Part shown: positions 37,089-46,979 of the stretch, piece after piece | How positions within the stretch are numbered: the first letter of the stretch is position 1 | Layout of the letters: the number at the start of each line of letters is the position of its first letter | Assembly (NCBI RefSeq): GCF_019249215.1 | Contig: NZ_JAESDI010000004.1 | Location: 124,001 to 188,000 of the forward strand | Origin: Alteromonas lipotrueae | GTDB lineage: Bacteria; Pseudomonadota; Gammaproteobacteria; Enterobacterales; Alteromonadaceae | Reading direction: 5' to 3' | Length of the DNA: 64,000 nt | Made by a program: the position numbers and the translations under genes | The notes under the pieces: model-generated | Databases searched by the model: none | The model's input: only the letters and a program-made list of their open reading frames with translations | Told to the model about the DNA's origin: nothing

Positions 37089-37105
37089 CAAATCTTAATA
37101 GGCAA

Positions 37106-38374
37106 TTAAACGCCGAAAGCTGCCTTCAGTGCGAAGAAGAAAATAATGGAAAGAATTGCGCCTGCAGGCAGGGTAACAATCCACGACACCACAATATTTC
37201 TTACGATGCCGAGATTAAGCGCAGAGACGCCTCTGGCCAGCCCCACACCTAACACCGCGCCCACAAGGGTTTGCGTAGTTGAAATAGGAAGACCGGTTCC
37301 TGACGCTATCACTACAGTAGTAGCTGCCGCTAATTCGGCCGCGAAACCACGGCTTGGCGTAAGGTGAGTAATACCTTGGCCGATAGTTTTAATGACGCGG
37401 TGACCGAATATGGCTAAACCAAGCACAATACCCAAACCACCAAGCGGTAAAATCCACCATGCTAGGTTGGCACTGGCATTAATTTCACCGCCAGAAGTCA
37501 CCACACTCACTACCGCGGCCAAAGGCCCAATAGCGTTAGCAACATCATTTGAACCATGCGCAAATGCCATACAACAGGCAGTAACAACCATGAGTAAGGC
37601 GAACACTTTTTCCACATTGGCAGCTTGTAAATCAGCGTCTTCTGAACCGCTGAACTTCATGCGACCAATAAACCACTTACCAATTATGGCTAATATAATA
37701 GCGATAATCACAGCCAATATATAACCGTTCACGGCGCTCATTTCTAAGCCCACGTGTTTAAGCCCTTTTTTAATGGTAACTAGCGACATAATGAAGCCTG
37801 CTAGTGCCATATAGAACGGAACATAACGCTTGGCATTTTCAAACGGAGATTTGGTTTCAAAGATAAGTTTATGGGCACTCATGAAAATAAGGTATGCAAT
37901 AATGCCCGAAATAGCTGGCGTCACTACCCAACTACCAACAATGCCGCCTACTTTGCCCCATGCTACCGCGTCCATACTAACGCCAGTTGCGGTAAAGCCG
38001 ATAATAGCGCCAATAATAGAATGCGTAGTAGATACAGGCCATCCTAGCCAAGATGCAAAGGCTAACCATATACCTGCTGCAAACAGAGACGAAATCATAC
38101 CGAGTACGAGGTACTCAGGAATAGCGGAAAAATACTCTGGATCAATAATACCCTTACGAATGGTAGAGGTTACTTCCCCACCCGCCAAGTATGCTCCGGC
38201 GAACTCAAAAATCATGGCAATAACAATTGCCTGTTTTATTGTTAACGCTTTAGAACCAACAGATGTTCCCATTGCATTGGCGACGTCATTTGCACCAATA
38301 CCCCAAGCCATAATGAAGCCGACACCGGCAGCAAGGAGAATAAGAATGAGACCATAACTCTCGAAAAATTCCAC
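37106..38374 (-). CDS. pit: Low-affinity inorganic phosphate transporter Pit
   Basis: This inner-membrane transporter carries metal-phosphate with protons (PiT family). The 422 residues have about ten to eleven hydrophobic segments and the two repeated PiT signatures, GANDVANAMGTSVGSKALT near the N-terminus and GSNDVANAIGPLAAV in the second half, each with a GxNDVAN core. The start is GTG at 38374 with AGGAGCGG upstream. It lies downstream of phoU on the same strand, 290 bases away, so phosphate import genes of high and low affinity are grouped. Other PiT substrates such as sulfate are less likely in this context. Confidence 0.92.
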   Translation of the reverse strand: MEFFESYGLILILLAAGVGFIMAWGIGANDVANAMGTSVGSKALTIKQAIVIAMIFEFAGAYLAGGEVTSTIRKGIIDPEYFSAIPEYLVLGMISSLFAAGIWLAFASWLGWPVSTTHSIIGAIIGFTATGVSMDAVAWGKVGGIVGSWVVTPAISGIIAYLIFMSAHKLIFETKSPFENAKRYVPFYMALAGFIMSLVTIKKGLKHVGLEMSAVNGYILAVIIAIILAIIGKWFIGRMKFSGSEDADLQAANVEKVFALLMVVTACCMAFAHGSNDVANAIGPLAAVVSVVTSGGEINASANLAWWILPLGGLGIVLGLAIFGHRVIKTIGQGITHLTPSRGFAAELAAATTVVIASGTGLPISTTQTLVGAVLGVGLARGVSALNLGIVRNIVVSWIVTLPAGAILSIIFFFALKAAFGV

Positions 38375-38664
38375 GGATAACCGCTCCTGATCTTTACGCG
38401 ATTTAAGCTAGCTACTGCCACATCACCCGACAAATGTACGGCTATGATGAAGACAAAAAATGATAGTTACACGGCAAAACGATTCTTAGCAAAGGCTTAG
38501 ATTATTTTTTGCACGAATTATACTTTGCTGCGGCGCATGATAGCGTAATCGTCTGCAGAGCCATAGTGAAAATCTACGAAAAAACAGAAAACGCAACGGA
38601 ATTAAATTCATACGATGATAATTTGGGCAAGTGTTGCGGTTTTGTGACAGTTTTTGAGCATTTT

Positions 38665-39381
38665 TTAACTCAAATCTTCTAACTTTTGATGAATGTTTTC
38701 TAGCGGCGTATGCCTTACATCCGTCCCCCTGGTTAAATAAACTACGTATTCGCACACGTTTTTACACCTGTCTCCAATCCGCTCTAAGGAACGCATGGCC
38801 CACAACACGTCTAGCCAGTCTTGCATATCTTCTGTGGTTTTTTCCATTTCTGTGGTGGTGTAGGTAAGCAGGCGTTTATATTCGCTGTCTATTCGGTTGT
38901 CTTGTTTATACACCGCCAAGGCTGCACTTTCATCCTGACGCGCAAACGCATCGAACGTACCCCGCATCATCGCCGCTACACGTTCGCCGATTAACAACAT
39001 GCTGCTTTTAATAGTGTCAGAGCTGGGTAATTTATTACGGGTGACCAGCTTAGCGATACGTTCTATTTCGTCGCCCATTCTTTCAATGTCGGTGATGGCT
39101 TTAGAAATGGTCATGATTAAGCGTAGATCGCTTGCCGTAGGATGGCGCTTGGCGATAATTCGAATACATTCTTCATCTATCTGGATTTCCATAGAGTTAA
39201 TCTTAAGGTCATTCAACACCACTTTTTCTGCCAAGCCAGGGTGGTTTAATTTAAGCGCTTTTAAGGTATCTAATAATTGCTGTTCTACTTCGCCGCCCAT
39301 GGTTAATACCGAGTTTCTTAAATTTTCCAACTCAATATTAAAGGTTCCGGAAATATGGGTATTCAGTGCAACCTGACGCAT
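38665..39381 (-). CDS. phoU: Phosphate signalling protein PhoU
   Basis: PhoU is a cytoplasmic helical protein that links the Pst transporter to the PhoR kinase and damps the Pho regulon when phosphate is plentiful. The 238 residues carry two three-helix PhoU repeats, each with the acidic metal motif (SKAITDIERMGDEIERIA and AMRSLERIGDRCKNVCEYVV). ATG 39381 is chosen with TAGGAG upstream. A GTG at 39399 is possible but lies over the ribosome site. It follows pstB by 36 bases as the last gene of pstC-pstA-pstB-phoU. Confidence 0.96.
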   Translation of the reverse strand: MRQVALNTHISGTFNIELENLRNSVLTMGGEVEQQLLDTLKALKLNHPGLAEKVVLNDLKINSMEIQIDEECIRIIAKRHPTASDLRLIMTISKAITDIERMGDEIERIAKLVTRNKLPSSDTIKSSMLLIGERVAAMMRGTFDAFARQDESAALAVYKQDNRIDSEYKRLLTYTTTEMEKTTEDMQDWLDVLWAMRSLERIGDRCKNVCEYVVYLTRGTDVRHTPLENIHQKLEDLS

Positions 39382-39417
39382 TGTATCGCTCCTATTCACT
39401 ACTGCTGATTTTGCTAA

Positions 39418-40224
39418 TTAGCCGTAGCGGCCAGTAATATAATCTTCAGTCTGTTTCTTCTCTGGCATAGTGAATAGCGAATCGCTGTCTGCATATTCAA
39501 CCAATCGCCCCTGATGGAAGAACGCCGTGTAATCTGAAACTCGAGAGGCTTGCTGCATATTGTGGGTAACAATCACTATAGTACAACGCTTCTTAAGCTC
39601 AGCCATCAACTCCTCAATGAATAAGGTCGTTAATGGGTCTAGCGCTGAGGTAGGCTCATCTAACAACAAAATGTCGGGTTTGAGTGCTAGCGCTCTGGCA
39701 ATAACAAGGCGCTGTTGCTGACCACCGGATAATGCATTAGCCGACTCAAACAACCTGTCTTTAACTTCATCCCATAACGCTGCTTCTTTTAATGCGCTTT
39801 CTACCGCATCGTCTAGATGGCGACGAGTTTTAATGCCTTGCAGGCGAAGTCCGTAACATACGTTATCGTATATACTCATGGGAAAAGGATTAGGCCGCTG
39901 GAATACCATACCTACTTGGGTACGCAGCCGCGACACGTTCACTTTTTTACTATTGATGTTGCGACCACCAATATTAATTTCACCCTCGTATTTGCAGCCA
40001 TCGTACAAATCGTTAAGCCTATTGAAGCAATTAACCAAGGTAGATTTCCCGCACCCACTTTGCCCGATTAATGCGGTGATTTTGTTTTTTGGAATACGCA
40101 TAGAAATGTCGTTAAGCACATGCTTATTTCCAAACCATAAATTAAGGTTACGCACATCGATAGCCGTGGTCTCATCAGTGATGTCAGCCACGTTGAGCGT
40201 ATTGCGTTCAAACAACTTCAGCAT
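39418..40224 (-). CDS. pstB: Phosphate ABC transporter ATP-binding protein PstB
   Basis: PstB is the ATPase of the high-affinity phosphate importer, on the cytoplasmic face of the membrane. The 268 residues show Walker [10 protein letters not shown] (54-62), the Q-loop [20 protein letters not shown] typical of PstB, the ABC signature [10 protein letters not shown], and Walker [15 protein letters not shown] with the switch histidine in IVIVTHNM. It starts eight bases after the pstA stop. Assignment is secure. Confidence 0.97.
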   Translation of the reverse strand: MLKLFERNTLNVADITDETTAIDVRNLNLWFGNKHVLNDISMRIPKNKITALIGQSGCGKSTLVNCFNRLNDLYDGCKYEGEINIGGRNINSKKVNVSRLRTQVGMVFQRPNPFPMSIYDNVCYGLRLQGIKTRRHLDDAVESALKEAALWDEVKDRLFESANALSGGQQQRLVIARALALKPDILLLDEPTSALDPLTTLFIEELMAELKKRCTIVIVTHNMQQASRVSDYTAFFHQGRLVEYADSDSLFTMPEKKQTEDYITGRYG

Positions 40225-40232
40225 GTAAAAGG

Positions 40233-41810
40233 TTACCCTTGTAAATAGCGCTTTCTTAACCGCGTTCTTAGTATAACTGCCAGCACATTCAATACAAATA
40301 CCACTATTAGCAGTAGCAAGCAGGCGGCAAACATCATTGAAGAATTCTTCGCATCAGTATGACTATGAAAAGCGCCATCATAAATAAGTACGCCCAAGTG
40401 CATGAATTGACGTTCTAAATGCAGATACGGGAACTCTCCATCTATAGGTAGCGTAGGAGCAAATTTCACCGCTCCAACCAGCATTAGAGGCGCGACTTCG
40501 CCTGCAGCCCTAGCGATTGCCAAAATGACGCCTGTCATTATTCCGGGTGACGCTATGGGCAGAATGGTTTTAGCGATAGTTTCTACCTTGGTGGCGCCAA
40601 GTGCATAACTTCCCCGCTTCAACCCTTCTGGTACCCGCCGCAAGCCTTCTTCGGTGGCAACAATAACGACTGGCAAGGTTAAAATAGCCATGGTCAAACT
40701 CGCCCAGAACACACCTGGGGTCCCCATGGTGGGCGCTGGCAATCTATCAGCAAAGAAAAGTGCATCTATATTGCCACCCAAGGTATAAACAAAAAAGCCT
40801 AAACCAAAAACCCCGTAAACAATTGAAGGTACGCCCGCCATATTACTAACGCTTATTCTTATAGCGGTGGTAAACGGCGTATCTGGAGCGTATTCACTCA
40901 AATAGATAGCCGCAAGTACGCCAAAAGGCGTCACGATAATGGTCATTAAAAATACCATCAGCACGGTGCCAAATAGCGCGGGATATACCCCTCCAGACGT
41001 ATTAGCCTGTTTGGGAGAATCAGTAAGGAAGGTAGCAATACGACTAAATACCACCTGCCATTTTTCAAAATAGCTAAGCTGGCTTACATAATCGACGCTT
41101 TTAATTTCCGACACCCGAATAGCGTACGCTTGCGCATTGGCAAAAGTGACGCTGAGTTCGTATTCGTCTCGCTCTTCCTCTAGATGAATAACTTCATGCT
41201 GCCAGCGTTCAAACTGAGTCTCTAAGCGCTCTCTTGCCGGTGCATTTTGATCAACACCTTTGCTATCTAGTGATGCCAAAGATTCATGAATGGGCGATAG
41301 TCGCTCGCGTCTAATTTTCTCAATTTGAGCACTTAGTGCCGATACTCTGTTTTGAATATCTGAAAACAGCGACAAGTCTTCCCGTCGGCTGTCTGGTGTA
41401 GATAAAAACTCTGGCTGTCCCAATACAAAGCGACCATCTTTTGTTTTTATTTCGGCACTGCCGTAAGCAAGTTCTTTGTTAATAATATCCGCACTGGCCA
41501 ACTGCATTTGTGAGCCGTAAGGGCTTTGTTCGTCAGCAAAGTGAACTTGATATATTTGCTCTACTTCGTCTGCCATATAAAGCTGAGCGAACATTTTATG
41601 TTCGGATTTAGCACTTTCATTGGCTCCGGTAACTTTATATGTCACATCATAAATGGGCTCAGGCCAAAAATACGCACCACCACGAAAGGTAATAAGGAAC
41701 AACACACTCACCAAAGCAATTAACAGCAAGCTAGTAAAAAACGCCGTTAACGATATCACTAGCGACTGGCGATGAACGGCATTAAAGCCGCCTTTGAACA
41801 TATTATTCAT
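40233..41810 (-). CDS. pstA: Phosphate ABC transporter permease PstA, enlarged form
   Basis: This is a membrane permease of the Pst system. The C-terminal half carries the six helices and the permease loop ([39 protein letters not shown]). The N-terminal part has one membrane helix (about 20-40) and then an unusual periplasmic insert of roughly 200 residues with a coiled coil ([20 protein letters not shown] and on). At 525 residues it is far longer than E. coli PstA (about 296). ATG 41810 overlaps the pstC stop by eight bases; the longer reading from 41852 is rejected. The insert's role is unknown. Confidence 0.93.
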   Translation of the reverse strand: MNNMFKGGFNAVHRQSLVISLTAFFTSLLLIALVSVLFLITFRGGAYFWPEPIYDVTYKVTGANESAKSEHKMFAQLYMADEVEQIYQVHFADEQSPYGSQMQLASADIINKELAYGSAEIKTKDGRFVLGQPEFLSTPDSRREDLSLFSDIQNRVSALSAQIEKIRRERLSPIHESLASLDSKGVDQNAPARERLETQFERWQHEVIHLEEERDEYELSVTFANAQAYAIRVSEIKSVDYVSQLSYFEKWQVVFSRIATFLTDSPKQANTSGGVYPALFGTVLMVFLMTIIVTPFGVLAAIYLSEYAPDTPFTTAIRISVSNMAGVPSIVYGVFGLGFFVYTLGGNIDALFFADRLPAPTMGTPGVFWASLTMAILTLPVVIVATEEGLRRVPEGLKRGSYALGATKVETIAKTILPIASPGIMTGVILAIARAAGEVAPLMLVGAVKFAPTLPIDGEFPYLHLERQFMHLGVLIYDGAFHSHTDAKNSSMMFAACLLLLIVVFVLNVLAVILRTRLRKRYLQG

Positions 41811-43986
41811 AATAAGATCTACTGCGTAAGCGTTGACGAGTAAATTCAGCAATCGTATTTACAACAAACGTGAAAACAAACAGTATGCCAGCGGTAAAGA
41901 ACAGAATTTGATAGTGTGCAGATGACACATCGGCTTCGGGTAATTCTATGGCTAAGTTGGCCGTTAATGCCCGTAAGCCTTCAATTAAGCCCCAGCTCGA
42001 TATTGGGGTGTTTCCCGTCACCATGAGCACAATCATGGTTTCCCCGAATGCGCGACCAAAACCCAGCATAATCGCCGCCATAATGCCCGGAAACGCGACA
42101 TGCAGTACTATATATTTAAGGGTTTGAAGCCGCGTGGCGCCCAACGCAAATGATGCATGCTTTAACTCATCGGGCACGCCCCCAATGGCATCTTCAGCAA
42201 TGGAGTAAATACTCGGTGAAATAGCCACACCTAAGGCTATCGCCACCACTATCGTCGTTTTTCCTATGGGGCTATCAGACTCAGCGGCTAGCATGTCAAA
42301 ACCATCTACATTAATTAAGCTAAAGAACCATTCTGGCGCCCATGCCACACTAATGTAACCCAATATAAAAACGCCAAGTAACGCAAAGCCCAACTCAGCG
42401 CCATGTCGAAGTTTAGCGGGTAGGCGGTCGGCAACAGGGCGTTGAAAAAACGCCACGGCAATGAGTACAAATGGAACAACAATAAGAAAAAAAGCAAAAG
42501 AAAATAGAAACTGTTCAGCCATGGGGGCTAGCCAAATGGCAGCGATAAAACCAATAAGCACACTGGGAACAGCTTCTAGCATTTCGATAGCGGGCTTCAG
42601 GGCATGGCGAAGTCGCTCTTTTGCAAAAAAGGCGGTGTATATCGCTGCACCTATTGCTACCGGTATAGCAATAAACAAAGCCAGTAGCGACGCTTTCAAG
42701 CTACCTATAATTAACGGCGTAAGACTAAACTTGGCCTCTTGGAAATCCGTGGCGTTTGTGGTTTGCCACACCGTATCTGCTTCGGTATATCCCTCATAAT
42801 GTTGCGGCGCAAATAGCGACCGCCACGTAGTAATGCCGCTTAAATTATTCGCCCGCCAAATGAAAATAGAATCATCGTTATAGCCGTAAAGACGGTTGCC
42901 AAACCAAGAGATTGATTGCATGGGTTCAGGCAAATCAATTGTCGTAACCACTTCACCTGATACTCGATTTATAAATAGTAGGCGTTGTTTATCGGTAAGC
43001 GCTGCCACCACATTAATACTGGCATGCTCTTTTATATCAATCAGCCGTTCGTCCGCGTTCAAAAGGAACTGGTAGGTTTCAATGAAACCGAGCGTGTTCG
43101 CATCGCGATGTAATACCCAGCGGGTAACTTGGTTAGTGCCATCTTGTAAGAAAAACGTTCTGTCTTTCTCTAGAGATAAAATAGAAATGTCATTACGGCT
43201 GAGTTTATCAAAAGACGCTAACAGCGAGAGCTGTGATTCATCCTCGAAAAGCCGTGAAAGGAACAAGTGTGCTCCTTTTTCTACCAACACCATTTGTGCA
43301 CCAGGTAACAAATGTACTTTATCGACATTGGCAAAGAACTTATCAACCATTTGCGTAGGATTGAGTTGGTTCACTCCTCGTATATATGTGCCCGACTGTG
43401 TATGCAGCGCTATTGCCGCCCACTTAGATGAGAACGCAAATTGCCAAGACGTAGTTTGTGACCAATACTTGCCCGGTAGAGCAAAAGATATTGTAGAGGA
43501 CACAAGGCTTGAAGGTTGAGCTAAAGGGTCTGAATGATTCGCGATTATTACACTGCGATACGCTAACGATCTGACGGGCACCACCCGAACTTGCCCGCCC
43601 GCAGAGATATCCACAATCGCATTTTCGCCCATTAAAGAGGTCGTCGACAACTGATGTTCACAAGGGCGAATATAGTCGTGATGCTTAGCGAAATCATTAT
43701 CTTTGTAGCCATATAAGCTTAAACGGCAATCCTCACCGTTAGTTACCACTAATTGGCCGCCAAGCAAATCTCCAGCGCTTTCTACTTGGCTACCTTCGGG
43801 TAATGCAAGCTGGTGCTCTTTCTCAATATTAGGCACTAACGCCAGAGGTAAAGCCTGACTAACAAGGTGCGAAATTAAAATAACCAGCGTCAGCAATACC
43901 AGCCCACCAAAGCCGGTGACGATATATCGCCCCCACTTATCATTGCGTTGGCGTTTTTTATTGATGCTATCGCTGTAGGAAGTCAT
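41803..43986 (-). CDS. pstC: Phosphate ABC transporter permease PstC, enlarged form
   Basis: This is a membrane permease of the Pst system and the first gene of the operon. At 727 residues it is more than twice E. coli PstC (319). A transmembrane helix near 20-45 is followed by about 360 periplasmic residues rich in beta strands, resembling a propeller-like domain (VVTNGEDCRLSLYGY, NQVTRWVLHRD, RLYGYNDDSIFIWRAN). The true permease helices begin near residue 415 (SLKASLLALFIAIPVAIGAA) and include the loop VPDELKHASFALGATRLQTL. A periplasmic sensing or docking role for the extra domain is possible. No pstS gene is seen in this window. Confidence 0.92.
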   Translation of the reverse strand: MTSYSDSINKKRQRNDKWGRYIVTGFGGLVLLTLVILISHLVSQALPLALVPNIEKEHQLALPEGSQVESAGDLLGGQLVVTNGEDCRLSLYGYKDNDFAKHHDYIRPCEHQLSTTSLMGENAIVDISAGGQVRVVPVRSLAYRSVIIANHSDPLAQPSSLVSSTISFALPGKYWSQTTSWQFAFSSKWAAIALHTQSGTYIRGVNQLNPTQMVDKFFANVDKVHLLPGAQMVLVEKGAHLFLSRLFEDESQLSLLASFDKLSRNDISILSLEKDRTFFLQDGTNQVTRWVLHRDANTLGFIETYQFLLNADERLIDIKEHASINVVAALTDKQRLLFINRVSGEVVTTIDLPEPMQSISWFGNRLYGYNDDSIFIWRANNLSGITTWRSLFAPQHYEGYTEADTVWQTTNATDFQEAKFSLTPLIIGSLKASLLALFIAIPVAIGAAIYTAFFAKERLRHALKPAIEMLEAVPSVLIGFIAAIWLAPMAEQFLFSFAFFLIVVPFVLIAVAFFQRPVADRLPAKLRHGAELGFALLGVFILGYISVAWAPEWFFSLINVDGFDMLAAESDSPIGKTTIVVAIALGVAISPSIYSIAEDAIGGVPDELKHASFALGATRLQTLKYIVLHVAFPGIMAAIMLGFGRAFGETMIVLMVTGNTPISSWGLIEGLRALTANLAIELPEADVSSAHYQILFFTAGILFVFTFVVNTIAEFTRQRLRSRSYYE

Positions 43987-44015
43987 TCTTATTTAATAAT
44001 ATTATCAGGTGTAAA

Positions 44016-44036
44016 TTACACTGGTGAGCAGTGTAA
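44016..44036. promoter_or_regulatory. Inverted repeat upstream of pstC
   Basis: TTACACTG and CAGTGTAA are perfect 8-bp arms around GTGAG, about 30 bases before the pstC start. This looks like an operator or short hairpin in the pstC leader. It does not match a Pho box. Confidence 0.45.
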
Positions 44037-44236
44037 GTTTTGTTATGCTAATAGCAAGCGAAAACTTTTGGGTTAGTTCCGGTGAATAACGCCTAAAGTA
44101 AGCAGCCTCAAACACTGTTGCTAACAAGGTTTATTAACAATACTAACCAGTAGCGCTTTTTCAGTGTGACTTATGGTATTACCGTAAAACCACAGTAGCA
44201 AACGTATTTCTACAGATTCTGGAATAGGAGTTTCTC

Positions 44237-44743
44237 ATGCAATCGCTCATTATTAGTATTATGGGTAAAGACAAGCCTGGTTTGGTTGATACGCTAGCTA
44301 AGTGCATTTACAAGCACAAAGGTAATTGGCAAGGCTCTAGCTTTGCACATATGGCGGGCATGTTTACCGGCTTTGTTGAAGTACACGTTCCCGCTGACGA
44401 GAACGAAAAACTTGTCGACGCGCTAAATGCCATTTCCGATTTATCGGTTCAGTCTGTGGCAGTGAATACATCAACCAATTCATTAACGAATCAACTTACC
44501 GTTGATGTAATGGGCAACGACAAAGCCGGCATAGTGCAAGAGTTAACCTCGGTGCTAAACCAATTTAACCTTAACATCCTCAACTTCTCATCACGCTGCG
44601 AAAGCGCACCTAACTGGGGAAGTTTAATCTTTAAAGCTAATGCAGTTATTGCGGTGCCTGAAGGGTTTGATGACGATGCGTTGCAAGACGCCCTTGAATC
44701 GTTGGCGAACGACTTGGTAGTGGATATACAGGCCAAGCAATAA
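44237..44743 (+). CDS. Double ACT domain protein (GcvR-like)
   Basis: This is a 168-residue cytoplasmic protein with two ACT ligand-binding domains: residues about 3-75 (SLIISIMGKDKPGLVDTLAK) and about 87-160 (LTVDVMGNDKAGIVQELTSV). This architecture is that of the glycine cleavage system repressor GcvR, which binds glycine and restrains GcvA. Other double-ACT regulators look alike, so the symbol is withheld. ATG 44237 has TAGGAG upstream. It is divergent from pstC and lies before the ppk-ppx pair. Confidence 0.82.
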   Translation: MQSLIISIMGKDKPGLVDTLAKCIYKHKGNWQGSSFAHMAGMFTGFVEVHVPADENEKLVDALNAISDLSVQSVAVNTSTNSLTNQLTVDVMGNDKAGIVQELTSVLNQFNLNILNFSSRCESAPNWGSLIFKANAVIAVPEGFDDDALQDALESLANDLVVDIQAKQ

Positions 44744-44821
44744 GGCCCTAGCGACACAGAAAGGTTTCAAATCACCTCGTTGAGGTAAGGGACTACGAAT
44801 TAACCCTATTATATCTAAGGG

Positions 44822-44839
44822 TTGTCACAGTAATGTCAT
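44822..44839 (+). promoter_or_regulatory. Candidate Pho box upstream of ppk
   Basis: TGTCA at 44823-44827 and at 44834-44838 are exactly 11 bases apart, as in the PhoB consensus of two CTGTCAT-like repeats. A third TGTCA follows at 44847. It lies about 50-65 bases before the ppk start. Confidence 0.6.
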
Positions 44840-44889
44840 TGACTGATGTCAGTCTTTGGCCATTTTAAGAAGTGAAAAAACGATAAATT

Positions 44890-46971
44890 ATGGATAACCC
44901 AGAACTATATTATCCCAAAGAACTTAGCTGGTTAGCATTTAACGAAAGGGTTTTGCAGGAAGCTGCAGATAAGAACAACCCTGTAGTAGAACGTATTCGG
45001 TTTTTAGGTATTTACTCCAATAATCTTGACGAATTTTATCGTGTTCGTGCTGCTGACGTAAAACGCCAAATAACGATTGCCCAAAATGATGGCAACGAAG
45101 AAGAGGCGGAAAAGCAAACCGCGCTAATGGCGATTATTCAGCAAAAGGTTGTTCAGCTTTCCGACAAGTTCGACCATATTCATAAAGACGTTTTAAAAGC
45201 GCTCGCGCGATACAATATTCATATTCTGCAAAAGCATGAATTAAACGAGTATCAAAAGCAGTGGGTACGTAACTTCTTCGTCAATAAGGTGCTTCGCCAT
45301 ATAGCCCCTATCATTATTGACAAGAAAATGGACTTGTTAAGCCGTTTAAATGGCACATCTGTTTATTTGTATGTCGCGCTGCGCCGTAAAGACCGCAACA
45401 CGCGCTATGCGGTTATTCAGGTGCCTACGTCTGAAATGTCTCGCTTTATGCTTATTCCGCCGGAAAAGAGTCGAAAGAAAAAGCATATTATTATGCTCGA
45501 TGACATGATTCAGCTTAGCTTAGAAGACATCTTCCGCGGCTTTGTTAAATTTGACGAAGTCGAGTCATTCTCATTCAAGATGACCCGAGACGCCGAATAC
45601 TCTATCAATGACGAGATTGACGAAAGTTATGTAGAAAAAATGTCTGAGAGCATGAAACAGCGCTTAATTGCCGAGCCTGTTCGGGTTATTTACGACAACG
45701 ATATGCCTGAAGATATGATGCAGGATTTACGTAAGCGTTTACGTATAACTAAACTCGATACCATGCATGCTGCAGGGCACTATCGTAACTTTAAAGACTT
45801 CATTGGCTTTCCAAACGTGGGCCGCGAATATTTAGAGCATGCTCCGCTACCGGCTATCGACAGCAACGCTTTTTCCAATTTTAATACGGTATTCGATGCC
45901 ATTACCGCCCACGATATTCTACTGTATTACCCATATCACCGATTCTTACATGTTACCGAATTTGTCCGCCAAGCAGCATTCGACCCTAGCGTAAAATCTA
46001 TTCGCATTAATATTTATCGTGTGGCCAGTAACTCTCGCATTATCAACTCGCTCATTGATGCCGTTGATAACGGTAAAAAGGTGACCGTAGTGGTAGAACT
46101 GCGCGCTCGCTTTGATGAAGAGGCCAACATTGAATGGTCTAAACGCATGACCGATGCGGGTATTCGCGTAGTGCTCGGCGTGCCAACCTTAAAAATTCAC
46201 TCGAAGCTTTGCGTGATCACCCGCGAAGAACGTGGCGCGATGATTAACTATGCGCATTTTGGTACGGGTAACTTCAACGAAAAAACCGCAAAAATCTATA
46301 CCGATTACAGTTTATTCACTCGAAACCAAGAATTGGCCAATGAAGCGGTGGCAGTATTTGACCTTATTCAATACCCTTTCCGCCGGTATAAATTTCAGCA
46401 TTTGCAGATTTCACCGTTAAACGCGAGAACCCGAATTCAGTCACTTATTCGTCAAGAAATTCAGCATTTAAAAGAAGGCCGTCCTGCACAAATTACCTTT
46501 AAGATTAATAACCTTGTTGATAAGGAATTAATGGATGATTTGTATCGGGCCAGTCAAGCAGGGGTGAAAATTCGCGGTATTGTTCGCGGTATGTGTTCCA
46601 TAATACCTGGCTTAAAAGGTATTAGTGAAAACATTGAAATCATCTCTATTGTCGATAGGTTCTTAGAGCACCCTAGGGTGATGGTATTTGAGGGCGGTGG
46701 CGAGAGAAAAGTGTTTATCTCTTCTGCTGACTGGATGACCCGCAATATGGACAACCGCATAGAAGTAGGCTGCCCTATTTACGATAAAAACCTGCAACAG
46801 CGCATTGTCGATATTATGGATATACAATTCCGTGATACGCTTAAAGCGAGAGTGATTGACAAGGAACAAAGCAACAAGTACGTTGCTCGAGGCAATCGCA
46901 AGAAATTACGTTCACAAATAGAGATTTACGACTATCTTGTGAAAGAAGAAGAAAAAGAAGCAGGAAAATAA
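44890..46971 (+). CDS. ppk1: Polyphosphate kinase 1
   Basis: PPK1 reversibly polymerises the terminal phosphate of ATP into inorganic polyphosphate, at the membrane or in the cytoplasm. The 693 residues start with the N domain (YYPKELSWLAFNERVLQEA) and the head domain. The two catalytic C domains (phospholipase-D-like) carry SIRINIYRVASNSRIINSL, VVELRARFDEEANIEWSK and TLKIHSKLCVITR, with the His that is autophosphorylated expected in this last block. FGTGNFNEKTAKIYTDYSLF is also present. The gene is followed by ppx after eight bases and preceded by a candidate Pho box. Confidence 0.97.
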   Translation: MDNPELYYPKELSWLAFNERVLQEAADKNNPVVERIRFLGIYSNNLDEFYRVRAADVKRQITIAQNDGNEEEAEKQTALMAIIQQKVVQLSDKFDHIHKDVLKALARYNIHILQKHELNEYQKQWVRNFFVNKVLRHIAPIIIDKKMDLLSRLNGTSVYLYVALRRKDRNTRYAVIQVPTSEMSRFMLIPPEKSRKKKHIIMLDDMIQLSLEDIFRGFVKFDEVESFSFKMTRDAEYSINDEIDESYVEKMSESMKQRLIAEPVRVIYDNDMPEDMMQDLRKRLRITKLDTMHAAGHYRNFKDFIGFPNVGREYLEHAPLPAIDSNAFSNFNTVFDAITAHDILLYYPYHRFLHVTEFVRQAAFDPSVKSIRINIYRVASNSRIINSLIDAVDNGKKVTVVVELRARFDEEANIEWSKRMTDAGIRVVLGVPTLKIHSKLCVITREERGAMINYAHFGTGNFNEKTAKIYTDYSLFTRNQELANEAVAVFDLIQYPFRRYKFQHLQISPLNARTRIQSLIRQEIQHLKEGRPAQITFKINNLVDKELMDDLYRASQAGVKIRGIVRGMCSIIPGLKGISENIEIISIVDRFLEHPRVMVFEGGGERKVFISSADWMTRNMDNRIEVGCPIYDKNLQQRIVDIMDIQFRDTLKARVIDKEQSNKYVARGNRKKLRSQIEIYDYLVKEEEKEAGK

Positions 46972-46979
46972 AACCCTAA

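Noticed and set aside
41811..41852. Longer N-terminus for PstA
   Set aside because: It would overlap pstC by 50 bases and adds residues before the membrane helix; the ATG at 41810 with an eight-base overlap is more usual.
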